A DNA stretch of 64,000 nucleotides from a virus. Where the stretch lies: the IMG/VR virus record IMGVR_UViG_3300033182_000484, positions 1-64,000 of that record, one strand, 5' to 3'. Position 1 is the first letter of the stretch, and every line of letters begins with the position of its first letter. Positions 33,669 to 42,000 of the stretch are shown here, piece by piece. Below the pieces are notes generated by a model. It saw only the letters and a list, made by a program, of their open reading frames with translations, searched no databases and had not been told where the DNA came from. The translations under genes and the position numbers were made by a program.

Positions 33669-34121
33669 CTATTCGATCATGTGGTCGAGCGGGTTCCCGT
33701 GAACCTTCCCGATCACGTCGGTGTCCTGGAAGATCACGAACAGCGCTTCCTTGCCGTTCCGCTTGATCTCCCACTTGTCGCCGCCGTACTGCGGCACGCG
33801 GATGTAGTCGCCCTCGGCCACCCAGGCCCCCTCGGCCCAGGGCTCCAGGGTGTTGCGGTCACGGTAGGCGACCGGGCCCATGGAAATGATCTTGCCGAGC
33901 TGCACTCGCCACTTGTCCAGTTCCTGGGTCTCGTCAGGCTTGATAATGCCCCCGGCGGTCTTCTCCTTCGGCAGCGCGAGCTGAACCAGCACGCGGTCGC
34001 CGAACGGGGTGACGCCAGGGTCGATGTCAGGGAAGTGCTCGGCGAGAATCGCCCCGGCGACCTTGGTCTTGCCGCTCAGGCGCACGCCCTTGTTCTTCCT
34101 AGAAGTTGTCGCGCCGCTCAT
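33669..34121 (-). CDS. GroES-like co-chaperonin
   Basis: A 150-residue protein with the Cpn10 fold pattern: VTPFGDRVLVQLALP, then KTAGGIIKPDETQE in the mobile-loop/roof region, GKIISMGPVA, EGDYIRVPQYGG and FVIFQDTDVIGKV at the end. Host GroES is about 95 residues; the extra 40 residues at the N-terminus are Lys-rich. It lies between scaffold and portal, so it probably replaces host GroES in folding the capsid protein, as T4 gp31 does. The start was chosen for the ribosome site ggagagagaag. Confidence 0.8.
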   Translation of the reverse strand: MSGATTSRKNKGVRLSGKTKVAGAILAEHFPDIDPGVTPFGDRVLVQLALPKEKTAGGIIKPDETQELDKWRVQLGKIISMGPVAYRDRNTLEPWAEGAWVAEGDYIRVPQYGGDKWEIKRNGKEALFVIFQDTDVIGKVHGNPLDHMIE

Positions 34122-34293
34122 CGTCTTCTCTCTCCAGGTTGTCCATCTGCTCCAGCACCCAATCAAGGCCCTGGCAGAATCCGACACGAACGGGCTGCTC
34201 GATGCGGTCGTAGGCCTTGTGCAGGCCCTGCTCTCGCTCTCGTAGCTCGTTCTCTACCTGTGATCTGAGAAGATCCAGTAGGTCTCTGCTCAA
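34099..34293 (-). CDS. Small helical protein beside the portal gene
   Basis: A 64-residue, highly charged helical protein (LLDLLRSQVENELREREQGLHKAYD) overlapping the chaperonin gene by 23 bases and starting two bases after the portal stop. Could be a head-assembly helper; no family recognised. Confidence 0.65.
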   Translation of the reverse strand: MSRDLLDLLRSQVENELREREQGLHKAYDRIEQPVRVGFCQGLDWVLEQMDNLEREDDERRDNF

Positions 34294-34295
34294 AC

Positions 34296-36941
34296 TTAGT
34301 CTCCGGGCTGTCTGGTGCTAAAGGACGATCCGTCCTTCAAGTTACCGCTGCCCGAGTTGCCTCCCCGGTTCCGCTCTCGCGAAATGGTCAATGCCGTCTG
34401 GTTGTCGTCGTCGTTCATCTCGACAGCCGCGTCGAGTTTCGCGTCTTCGACAGCCTCGCGGCTCTCTCGATCGGCGGCGGCGTCCGCGCCCGCCTGGGCG
34501 ACACGCTGCCGTTCGATGTCGATCCGTTCGTCCTCCTGATCGATCTTCGCTTCGTCGATCTCGGCCTGCTGGGCCGCGTTCTCTGCGTCCGTGGCCGCCT
34601 TGCGTTCGCTCTCCTCGCGTTGCAGGGCGATCTTCTCCTGGCGCTCGCGATCCTTGCTCTCGACCTCCTGCAGGGCGGCCTGCGCCTGCGCCTGCACCAG
34701 CTCGGTGCCATCGGACGGGCTGACGGTCTCCAGCAGGTTCATGGCGGCCTCGATCACCGGCAGGACGACCTGCGCCTGCTCGGCGGCCATGCCGTCGAAC
34801 TGCTGATGCACCTGGGCCTGCATCGCGGACATCTGGTCGGTGCCCTCGGTGGCCTTGGCCATCACCTCCGGCGGGAACTGCGTCATCGCGGCCATGGCCT
34901 TGGTCATCGTCGCCTCGTACCACATCAGCAGGTGGTCCTTGATGTGCTCGATCATGCCCGGGATCAGCTTGGACGCGAACATCTTGGACGCGCCGAACAG
35001 CGGGTTCGCCAGGAACGACAGGTGGACGCGCAGGTGGGCCTCGTGGATCTGGTCCGGGAACGCCTGCTGCATGTCGCCGAGCGCCAGCGCCACGTTCTCC
35101 TTCACCGGATCCGTCGGCTCGGGCTTCGGACGCTTCGGCAGCAGCTCCTCGGGGTTCGGCACCTTCAGGTGCTGCAGGAACCGGCGTGCGATAGCCTCGC
35201 GGTCCCAGTTCAGATCCGGGAACAGCTCCAGGGCCACGCGGGTGACCTCCTGCAGCACGACGAGGCGCTGGGTTTCGGAGAAGATGTTCGGATCCGACAC
35301 CGGCTGGATGTCGGTCGGGCCCTCGTAGTCGGACCGGCGCGCGATATCCAGGCCGGTCTCGCCGTAGGCGCGCTCCTCGTCCAGGTAGTCGCGGTTCATC
35401 CGCGCCAGGATCTTCAGGGTCAGCGCCATCGACCGGTGCATGCGGCCCATGATCGACGACGTCACCTTGGATCCGCTCTCCAGGAGCGCCATGGCCGTGC
35501 CGACCGGCATGTTGTTCCCGGCCTCGGCGATCTTCTCCTCGGACGTCGTCACCACGCCCTTGCCAACATCGGTCAGGAACCCGAGCAGCTGGTACAGCAC
35601 CATGTTCGGCTGCGGGTACGGCAGCGGCATGGCCAGCTTGCGGATGTCGTCGATGCCGGACGAGGCCGACACCTCGACGTTCTCGGTCGGGTTCACCCGC
35701 TCGGTGTCACCGCTGTTGCGGCCACCCTTCATGCGGACCAGACCCGGGAAGTTCGCGATGTGCGCGCTGTTCAGCAGGCTGCGGAGCGCGCCGGTGAGCG
35801 CGCCGGAAATGGATCCGATCAGGTGTGGGAACCCGACGGCGTAGGGGCCCTTCCACGGGATGAAGTTCCAGTCGACCACCCAGTCGACCTCTTCGATCTC
35901 GCCGTACTGCGTGACCGCCTGCTCGTCCCAGTTCCGGTAGATCGCCAGGATCTTCCGCTCCAGGACGTCGACGGCGATGATGTACGGCACGTCGCCGACA
36001 CTCTCGCCGTCTTCGGTCATCGCGAGCGGGTCTTCTCCGTCCAGGTCCTTCCAGACGTACATCTGGTAGATCCGGCGCTCGCCGTCCTCGTTGTTCCCGC
36101 TCGCCTCGACGCCCTGGATCTTGTCCTGGGCCTGCTGGGCATCGGAATCGGTGGGCTCGTTCTGCGGCGCGACGTCCGGGTCGATCACGTCGGCGTACAT
36201 GCCGCCACGGATCCGCTCCTTCACGACGGACGCGCTCAGGTCCCAGACAATCGTCCGGCGGCGCGCGGCCTTGAACCCGGACGCGGCGTACGGGAGCCAC
36301 ATGCGGTCGACCGGCACGAACTCGCACCTGGGGCCGCCGTTCTCCCAGAAGTGGATCATGTACTGCGACCCGCCCAGGCCGAGCTGGATCGACATCTGCT
36401 CGTGCGCGTCGATGAACCCGGGCGACTGGGTGGTGATCTGGTAGTTGAGGTGCTTGCGCTTGCGGTCCGCCGCCTCGGTGCGCTCCTCGTTCGCGTCGTC
36501 GATCATCTTGACGCGGACAGGGCCGTCCGGCGGGAACAGCTCCTTCATCATCATCGCGCCGAAGTCGACCGCCGCCTCGGCGATCAGCGGATGGACGACC
36601 TCGCTCGCGCCTTCGAACGCCGGACCGCCCGGGGCATCTTTCCCGAGCCCGGTCCGGCGCAGCCCCTCGGCATACTGGTCATCGCGCTTCTTGGTGGATT
36701 CTTTGTCGCGCTCGGCGTCCTCGATCAGCTTCGCGGCCAGCGCGTCCAGGAACCCTTCGTCCAGGAACCGCACGAGGTTGACCCCGAACTCTTCCAGCTC
36801 CGGGGCCGGGCCCTCGTCGCCCGCATCCCCCTCGACCTCGAAGATCTCGTCTAGGAGCTGCGCGTCCTCGTCCGACATCTCCTCGTCGATCGGAACGATG
36901 TTGGTCGGGCCGCCGATGTCGAACTCTTGTTCCAGCGCCAT
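34296..36941 (-). CDS. Large portal protein
   Basis: An 881-residue protein in the size class of P22-like portals with C-terminal barrel. Seen: an acidic N-terminus, KESTKKRDDQYAEGLRRTGL, VHPLIAEAAVDFGAMMMKELFPP, a DWNFIPWKGPYAVGFPHLIG segment and ALLESGSKVTSSIMGRMHRSM, all recurrent in this portal family; the last about 200 residues are a Glu/Lys/Ala coiled coil ending in a low-complexity tail. Next to GroES-like, scaffold and terminase genes. Confidence 0.85.
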   Translation of the reverse strand: MALEQEFDIGGPTNIVPIDEEMSDEDAQLLDEIFEVEGDAGDEGPAPELEEFGVNLVRFLDEGFLDALAAKLIEDAERDKESTKKRDDQYAEGLRRTGLGKDAPGGPAFEGASEVVHPLIAEAAVDFGAMMMKELFPPDGPVRVKMIDDANEERTEAADRKRKHLNYQITTQSPGFIDAHEQMSIQLGLGGSQYMIHFWENGGPRCEFVPVDRMWLPYAASGFKAARRRTIVWDLSASVVKERIRGGMYADVIDPDVAPQNEPTDSDAQQAQDKIQGVEASGNNEDGERRIYQMYVWKDLDGEDPLAMTEDGESVGDVPYIIAVDVLERKILAIYRNWDEQAVTQYGEIEEVDWVVDWNFIPWKGPYAVGFPHLIGSISGALTGALRSLLNSAHIANFPGLVRMKGGRNSGDTERVNPTENVEVSASSGIDDIRKLAMPLPYPQPNMVLYQLLGFLTDVGKGVVTTSEEKIAEAGNNMPVGTAMALLESGSKVTSSIMGRMHRSMALTLKILARMNRDYLDEERAYGETGLDIARRSDYEGPTDIQPVSDPNIFSETQRLVVLQEVTRVALELFPDLNWDREAIARRFLQHLKVPNPEELLPKRPKPEPTDPVKENVALALGDMQQAFPDQIHEAHLRVHLSFLANPLFGASKMFASKLIPGMIEHIKDHLLMWYEATMTKAMAAMTQFPPEVMAKATEGTDQMSAMQAQVHQQFDGMAAEQAQVVLPVIEAAMNLLETVSPSDGTELVQAQAQAALQEVESKDRERQEKIALQREESERKAATDAENAAQQAEIDEAKIDQEDERIDIERQRVAQAGADAAADRESREAVEDAKLDAAVEMNDDDNQTALTISRERNRGGNSGSGNLKDGSSFSTRQPGD

Positions 36942-36942
36942 G

Positions 36943-39459
36943 TCAGAAGTCCCTCATTCCAGGCATTGGCCTGTACGCTGGAGCGGGACGTCGGCGGGGG
37001 CTTACCGTGCCCCCGCGATATAGGTCTCCTGGGCCGTCAGCACCCGACCGTGCTGCGCTTGCTCCTGGTCCGCCACCCCCAAGCGCCGAAGCTCTTCCCG
37101 CAACATGCGAGCTGAGGGGCTGTCCGAACCGCTCCGCTGGATTGACTTTTGCAGTCTCGCCTCCAGCCGCTCCCGGTAGGAAATCGTCATAGCTCTCCTT
37201 CCCGGCGACCAGCGTGTCAAAATGCGTCAATTCGGAATGAATGACGCCGTCAAGGCCGCCTACGGCATCGGCGATCCTATCAAACAGCTCTTCTTTCTCC
37301 AACATCAAACCTTGCAGGACCTCCGGGTCAGCCATGGCGGCTCTCGCGCCCTCGTCGAACCGGGAATCGATCTCCGGGATCCACTGCATGCGCAGGCCGA
37401 CGTAGCCTTCCGGGTCCGCGCCGCCCGCTGACTTCACGTCGTGGCGCAGGTCGACGGTCAACGTGAGGCCGTCGGCCCCTTCGTCGTTGATCGTCTGAAT
37501 GATTTCCTTCGCCTCCTCCAGATCCTTCGGTGTGCGAAATGCCACAGACAGGCCTGGGCGGGCATTCGGGTTGTTCATGACCTCGTGCGACGGCACGATT
37601 CGCGACACGAACGCGTCGGTCTGCCCGGCGTCCTTGGCCATCTGGAACACCCGCTGGGTGAACTGGTTCGCATCGAACTGCGACGGGTCCGCCACCACCT
37701 CGACGTCGAATGCTCGCTCGGCATCACCGGCGTACAGGCCCTGGGTCGGCTGGACCTTCACCACGTTCACGCCTGGGGTGCGGGTCAGGCCGTCCAGCAG
37801 CTCCTCGCGCGCGACCTCCTGGGCCGCGTCGGTCGGCACGGTGTCCTGAGTGATCGAGATCCCGGCCTGCCACGCGGACTGCGGGTTGGCGTCCAGCTGC
37901 TGCTCGAACGATCCGCCCTCGCCCTCCTTGGACGTCCAGTTGTTCTCGGTCCAGTGTTCCTTCTCGCGGAACCACATCATCGCCTGAACGTCGTCCTGGC
38001 CGAGCATTTCGCCCTCGCGCAGCCCGGCGGCCTCGCGGAACGCCGGATCCGCGTTCAGCCGGTCGGTCAGATCCGCGATGGCCTTCTGGCCGAACCCGAA
38101 CTCGCCGGTAGCATCGAACCGGCCTGCCTCGGCGGCCTCGCGCGTCACGTTGCCGGTCACGGCCTGCTCCATGCGCGGGGGCACCCGCTTGCCACCGGCT
38201 AGCCGCTGCATCATGCGCGCGGCCCAAACATCGATCGTCGGCTGCGTCGAGAACCCGCCCAGGTTCCCGGCGAAGTTCTTGGTCTTCGGCTTGCTGCCAG
38301 CCTGAGGCGTGCGCCACACGCCGGAGGCCAGCAGCGAATCCATGATGGGCATCGTGTTGATGCCGAACTTGGTGCCGTTCTCCTTGCGGATGATCGGATA
38401 GTTCTCGGGATCCTGCTCGTGGCGCTTCATGTACTCCTTCGGCCCGATTCCGTCCTCCTTCGCCTTGGCGTACTTCGCCAAGGTGTCGTCGAACTCGCCC
38501 TTGGAGAATCGGCGCATGGCCTGATTCGCCAGCGCCCAGTTTTCCTTCACGTTGGTCTGCGCGGAGCTGGCCCCCAGGGTGTCGACCAGGAGATCGCCCA
38601 GGCCGCCGTACTCTTCACGGAACCGGTGCCGGACGTTCTTGTACCAGCCCGCCTGCCGGAAGATCGTCAGCGCATTCGGGTCGCCCCTGCGCGCGCGCTC
38701 GGCCAGCTCATGGAACTCGGTGTGGGCCTTCTTGGCGACCTTGTCCGGCGTCGACAGCTTGTTGAACCCGTAGGCCGCCTTCTTCCACTCCAGCTTGCCG
38801 TCCTTCACCCGGGGCTCGGACATCGGCATCCACCCGTCAGACACGGGGTGGGCCTTCTTGGCGTTCTGGATATCGGCTGAGAACTTCTTCCGCTTTGCCT
38901 TGTCGGTCGTCGCAGCATTGATCACTGCGCGCTCCTCGGGCGTGACCCTCGCGGTCTTCACGGTCGATCGAGCACCGCGCTTGACGTTCATCGTGTGACC
39001 GGCACTCGCGATGTCATCGACGATCGACGGGTTCAGGACATCGTCCACCGCCTTCGCCCCGGCGCGCAGGAACCGCTTGCCGCCCTTCACCAGGACACTC
39101 GGTGCGCCCGCGACGGTCGCGCCCACGCCGATGCTGTTGATCAGATCTGGGTTCGCGAGCCAGTCGTCAATGGCGGCCCCGCCGCCGACGTAGGGCACGA
39201 AGTCCGCAACGCCCACCTCTCCGGGCAAGCCGGATCCCGGTCCCCCTGCCATGGTCTGGGCCGCGTTGCCTGGGAGGCCGGACAGGGCGCTGGTCAGCGC
39301 CCCTCGTGCGGTGGTCGGCGCTGCCGTCGCTGCAGCCGGAGCTGGCGCGGCGCGCGCGGCGAGATAATTCGGATCGGACGGAGACGGCATCACGGACGCG
39401 CGCACGGCGGCGTCGATGTCGGCTGGAATTGGCGCATATGACGGACGGCTGCGTGCCAT
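36943..39459 (-). CDS. Large protein between portal and terminase
   Basis: An 838-residue protein with Ala/Pro-rich N-terminus, a helical middle (WYKNVRHRFREEYGGLGDLLVDTLGASSAQTNVKENW split over about 35 residues) and a Gly/Arg/Pro-rich end that looks disordered. Large proteins of this kind between portal and terminase occur in some short-tailed phages and may be virion-associated. A GTG at 39,471 is an alternative start; the ATG has gtgagg at good spacing. Its last 190 bases overlap a second ORF (37,002-37,190). Confidence 0.65.
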   Translation of the reverse strand: MARSRPSYAPIPADIDAAVRASVMPSPSDPNYLAARAAPAPAAATAAPTTARGALTSALSGLPGNAAQTMAGGPGSGLPGEVGVADFVPYVGGGAAIDDWLANPDLINSIGVGATVAGAPSVLVKGGKRFLRAGAKAVDDVLNPSIVDDIASAGHTMNVKRGARSTVKTARVTPEERAVINAATTDKAKRKKFSADIQNAKKAHPVSDGWMPMSEPRVKDGKLEWKKAAYGFNKLSTPDKVAKKAHTEFHELAERARRGDPNALTIFRQAGWYKNVRHRFREEYGGLGDLLVDTLGASSAQTNVKENWALANQAMRRFSKGEFDDTLAKYAKAKEDGIGPKEYMKRHEQDPENYPIIRKENGTKFGINTMPIMDSLLASGVWRTPQAGSKPKTKNFAGNLGGFSTQPTIDVWAARMMQRLAGGKRVPPRMEQAVTGNVTREAAEAGRFDATGEFGFGQKAIADLTDRLNADPAFREAAGLREGEMLGQDDVQAMMWFREKEHWTENNWTSKEGEGGSFEQQLDANPQSAWQAGISITQDTVPTDAAQEVAREELLDGLTRTPGVNVVKVQPTQGLYAGDAERAFDVEVVADPSQFDANQFTQRVFQMAKDAGQTDAFVSRIVPSHEVMNNPNARPGLSVAFRTPKDLEEAKEIIQTINDEGADGLTLTVDLRHDVKSAGGADPEGYVGLRMQWIPEIDSRFDEGARAAMADPEVLQGLMLEKEELFDRIADAVGGLDGVIHSELTHFDTLVAGKESYDDFLPGAAGGETAKVNPAERFGQPLSSHVAGRASALGGGGPGASAARSGADGPGDLYRGGTVSPRRRPAPAYRPMPGMRDF
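37002..37190 (-). CDS. Embedded 62-residue helical ORF
   Basis: Same strand, different frame, inside the end of the 838-residue gene. It starts with ATG after a near-perfect ribosome site (aaggagagct) and encodes a natural-looking, charged helical protein (YRERLEARLQKSIQRSGSD, MLREELRRLGVADQEQ). The host frame in this stretch is Gly/Ala/Arg/Pro-rich and poorly structured, which supports the embedded gene being real. It ends 60 bases before the portal start. Confidence 0.55.
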   Translation of the reverse strand: MTISYRERLEARLQKSIQRSGSDSPSARMLREELRRLGVADQEQAQHGRVLTAQETYIAGAR

Positions 39460-39538
39460 GCTTCGCCTCACGTTCTAGCCCAGTGTCGCCTCCAGCACTA
39501 GATCGTGGTCACGAAGATGCCCGCGACACCGTGATCCG

Positions 39539-41170
39539 TCAAGCCGCTCGTCGCTTGCGTGACGGGTCGTGGTCGTCCTTGTTCGGGTCTTTCTTGCCCT
39601 CGTCGTGGATCAGCCAGCCGTCCAGAACCAGCTGATGCAGGCCTTGGCAGAACGCGTCGACGTAGTCGTCGTGAGCTATGCTCCCCTCGAACTTGAAGCT
39701 GCACAGCTGCGAGATCAGGTCGTCGGCCCAGTCGACGATGTGCCCCTTGCGGGTCGTGCTCTCGGGCACCCAGACCTTGCCGTTCTCGGCGTACACCGAC
39801 ATGGCGTTCGCGCGCGACGTCTTGCCGCGTCGACCTGGGTTGTAGGCTTTGACCGGCAGCCCGGCGAGGTTCAGCTCCTGCTTCACCGCGATCCCGGATC
39901 CCTTGTCCTCGACCAGCACCATATCCGCCCGGCGGCCACCCGGCTGATATGCCTGGGGCCCGTACATCGGGTTGCGCAGGTCGTGAATCTCGAGGTCGGG
40001 TTTCACCGTCGGCCCCTCCTGGCCGAACGGATCCTCCAGCTCCCAGGCCGCGCCGTACTGGGTGTTGTACTCGGTCCGCATCCGCTTGCGCAGGGTCGGG
40101 TAATCCATGTGATCGGACCACGCGTCGATCACCATCGCGTTGTAGACCGGCACGTCGCCCCGGTTGTCGATCCAGATCCCCAGCGTGACGGCTGCGGTCG
40201 GGTCGTTCTTGGTCTCGTCGGTGAACGCGGTGTCGTACGACTGGACGATGAACTCGAAGTAGGGGAACGGCTTCCCGGCAGGCCAGAGCTGGAACCAATC
40301 GCGCTCGTAGATCCCGTCCTCGGCGTCCTTCGGCTCCTGCATGTACAGGCTCGCCCAGGCACGCTTGCCGGAGTTCCGCTTGATCCGGTCGAGGGCGTCC
40401 AGCGGGAACGCCTCCGGCCACAGCGCATCGCCGGGCTTCTTGCCCAGGTACTTCGCCGCCTCGGCGTTCAGGATGGCGGGCATGCACAGCACGAACCACT
40501 GGTCGCCGCCGTTCTTCTCCTCCTGGAGCAGGAACGCGGACAGGTCGTCCTCGTGCATGCGGTGATTGATCAGCACGATCTTCCCGCCGGGCTGCAGCCG
40601 GTTGTAGACCGTGCCCTGATACCAGAGCTGGACCTTGCGGCGCTGGGTCGGTGATTCGGCGTCGTCCATGGATCCGAACGGATCGTCGATCATGAAGATG
40701 TCGGCACCGCGACCGATCGGTCGACCGCCCACGCCGGTGGCGAAGTAGGTGCCGCCCTGGTCGGTCTTCCAGAGGTTCTTCGCGGTGGTGTCCTCGGACA
40801 GGTGCACGTTGGGGAACACCTGATGATACTCCGGCGACCAGATGATGTTTCGGACTTCGCCGCCGAACTCCTGGGCGAGCGGCATGGTCGCCGAGGCGCT
40901 GATGAAGTGCAGGGTCGGATCGTGCCCGAGCGCGAACGCGGGGAACCGGCGGGATGCCAGCTCGGACTTCCCGTGCCTGGGGCACGTCAGGATCATCAGG
41001 CGATCGATCTTGCCGTGGATCACGGCCTCAAGCGTCCGGGCGATGGCCCGGTGATGGATCGCGGTCCTGTACCTGGGGAACGTGTACTCAGTGAAGGGTA
41101 TCAGTTTTTGGGACGCTCGGCGTCTTAGGTCTTCCCTGAGCACGATCTCCGTCAGGCTGTCCATGTCCAT
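39539..41170 (-). CDS. terL: Terminase large subunit
   Basis: About 543 residues. ATPase: CPRHGKSEL (Walker A, residues 63-71) and ADIFMIDDP (Walker B). Nuclease: VQSYDTAF, MVLVEDKGSG and AHDDYVDAF supply the acidic residues of the RNase H-like fold. It packages DNA through the portal. The ATG at 41170 is preferred; a TTG at 41197 with ggag upstream would add nine residues and lengthen the overlap with the small subunit. Confidence 0.9.
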   Translation of the reverse strand: MDMDSLTEIVLREDLRRRASQKLIPFTEYTFPRYRTAIHHRAIARTLEAVIHGKIDRLMILTCPRHGKSELASRRFPAFALGHDPTLHFISASATMPLAQEFGGEVRNIIWSPEYHQVFPNVHLSEDTTAKNLWKTDQGGTYFATGVGGRPIGRGADIFMIDDPFGSMDDAESPTQRRKVQLWYQGTVYNRLQPGGKIVLINHRMHEDDLSAFLLQEEKNGGDQWFVLCMPAILNAEAAKYLGKKPGDALWPEAFPLDALDRIKRNSGKRAWASLYMQEPKDAEDGIYERDWFQLWPAGKPFPYFEFIVQSYDTAFTDETKNDPTAAVTLGIWIDNRGDVPVYNAMVIDAWSDHMDYPTLRKRMRTEYNTQYGAAWELEDPFGQEGPTVKPDLEIHDLRNPMYGPQAYQPGGRRADMVLVEDKGSGIAVKQELNLAGLPVKAYNPGRRGKTSRANAMSVYAENGKVWVPESTTRKGHIVDWADDLISQLCSFKFEGSIAHDDYVDAFCQGLHQLVLDGWLIHDEGKKDPNKDDHDPSRKRRAA

Positions 41171-41501
41171 GCCCGGGGGCAGTGGCAGACTTGACAAGGT
41201 TCACCAGCTCCTTCAGGTCGGCGTCGGAGATATCCTTCAGCGGGGTCGCGGCCACATTGCTGTTCAGCACCTCTTTGGGGATGAACTTGGCGATCGTGCC
41301 AAGCATTCGGTTCGGGTTCTTGACCAGCTCACCCGCGATCAACTGCGACAGCGGACGGCCCTCGTCGGCGATCTGCTTGAACGCGGCGGTCGCCTCGCGG
41401 CGCACGAACTCGGCGGGGCTCTCGCCCTCGTTCGGGACGTGGTCCGGGGCCTCCGGCGGAATGCTGCCGTCGTCCTTCGCGAGTTTCCGGCGTCTGATCA
41501 T
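41088..41501 (-). CDS. terS: Putative terminase small subunit
   Basis: A 137-residue basic protein directly before the large subunit, overlapping it in another frame by at least 83 bases. The central helices (EFVRREATAAFKQIADEGRPLSQL, then NRMLGTIAKFIPKEV) and the following LKELVNLVKSA resemble small terminase subunits in this neighbourhood. Assignment rests mainly on context. Confidence 0.65.
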   Translation of the reverse strand: MIRRRKLAKDDGSIPPEAPDHVPNEGESPAEFVRREATAAFKQIADEGRPLSQLIAGELVKNPNRMLGTIAKFIPKEVLNSNVAATPLKDISDADLKELVNLVKSATAPGHGHGQPDGDRAQGRPKTPSVPKTDTLH

Positions 41502-41525
41502 GCCCCGAAGATGCGGGCGGATCCG

Positions 41526-41547
41526 TCAGAAATCAATTGATTTCTGA
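41526..41547. repeat. Perfect 22-bp palindrome before terS
   Basis: TCAGAAATCAA followed directly by its reverse complement. It sits 25 bases upstream of the terminase small-subunit start. It could be a terminator/attenuator separating the RHH gene pair from the terminase operon, or a protein-binding site linked to packaging. Confidence 0.8.
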
Positions 41548-41744
41548 TCCGGCGGCGGGCATGTACGGGGGGCTGGAGCTGCCTCCCCAGCACCTTGAGA
41601 GCCGTCCGAGACCTCGTGTTTCGGGCGGCTTTCTGCTTTCTCGTAGCAGGTCAGATGCAGGTCCTCGCCGGTGCCGAGCGTGACGAATCGGTCCGCCTGA
41701 TAATCGATCGGGAGATCGCACGCGGCGCAGGTCGAGCGGCGCAT
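41526..41744 (-). CDS. Small Cys-containing protein before terS
   Basis: A 72-residue protein with CAAC at the N-terminus and a later Cys (HLTCYEK), a half zinc knuckle, then a Pro/Ala-rich tail. Its ATG overlaps the stop of the RHH gene (TGATG). The 22-bp palindrome at 41,526-41,547 includes its last codons and stop. Confidence 0.6.
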   Translation of the reverse strand: MRRSTCAACDLPIDYQADRFVTLGTGEDLHLTCYEKAESRPKHEVSDGSQGAGEAAPAPRTCPPPDQKSIDF

Positions 41745-41902
41745 CAGTCCATCCCCAGCTGCTCCTTCAGGAGCTGCCGAACGAGGTCGCTCGTGGTCAT
41801 GCCCTGGGCCGCCGCGTAGTTGTCGGCTGCCTCCTTGAGTGCCGGGTCGATCCGAAGTTTCAAGATCGCCGACATCGGTTCTGGTAGCTGTTCATCATCC
41901 AT
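41744..41902 (-). CDS. Ribbon-helix-helix (CopG/Arc-type) regulator
   Basis: A 52-residue protein. Translation of the minus strand gives MDDEQLPEPM, then SAILKLRIDPALKEAADNY (ribbon and first helix) and AAAQGMTTSDLVRQLLKEQL (second helix), the classic RHH layout of small phage/plasmid repressors that bind palindromes as dimers. No ribosome site is visible before the ATG, so it may be translated leaderless. It is divergent from the operon at 42,001, with three copies of the TGTGGCCACA-type operator between them, and leads the minus-strand late region. Strong candidate for the operator-binding protein. Confidence 0.8.
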   Translation of the reverse strand: MDDEQLPEPMSAILKLRIDPALKEAADNYAAAQGMTTSDLVRQLLKEQLGMD

Positions 41903-41909
41903 GTTTCAG

Positions 41910-41919
41910 TGTTGCCACA
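41910..41919. promoter_or_regulatory. Operator variant TGTTGCCACA (site 1 of 3)
   Basis: One mismatch from TGTGGCCACA. It lies eight bases upstream of the RHH start codon, so binding here would directly block RHH expression (autoregulation). Confidence 0.65.
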
Positions 41920-41929
41920 GCTCGATCTC

Positions 41930-41939
41930 TGTGTCCACA
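41930..41939. promoter_or_regulatory. Operator variant TGTGTCCACA (site 2 of 3)
   Basis: One mismatch from the consensus; its reverse complement TGTGGACACA is the variant found at 8,909-8,918. Centre is 20 bases from site 1 and 23 from site 3. Confidence 0.65.
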
Positions 41940-41945
41940 AAGTTG

Positions 41946-41973
41946 TTGACATTGTGGCCACAACCTCTACAAT
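41946..41973 (+). promoter_or_regulatory. Plus promoter with operator TTGTGGCCACAA in its spacer (site 3 of 3)
   Basis: -35 TTGACA (41946-41951), 16-base spacer, -10 TACAAT (41968-41973). The 12-bp palindrome TTGTGGCCACAA (41952-41963) fills the spacer directly after the -35 box, so a bound protein would exclude RNA polymerase. Drives the plus operon from 42,001. Confidence 0.8.
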
Positions 41974-42000
41974 CTGAGTAACTGCAACGGAGGCGAAACC

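Noticed and set aside
34620-36854. 744-codon plus-strand open frame opposite the portal gene
   Set aside because: Antisense shadow of a strongly supported gene; Arg/Leu/Val/His-biased composition, no ribosome site, no domain.
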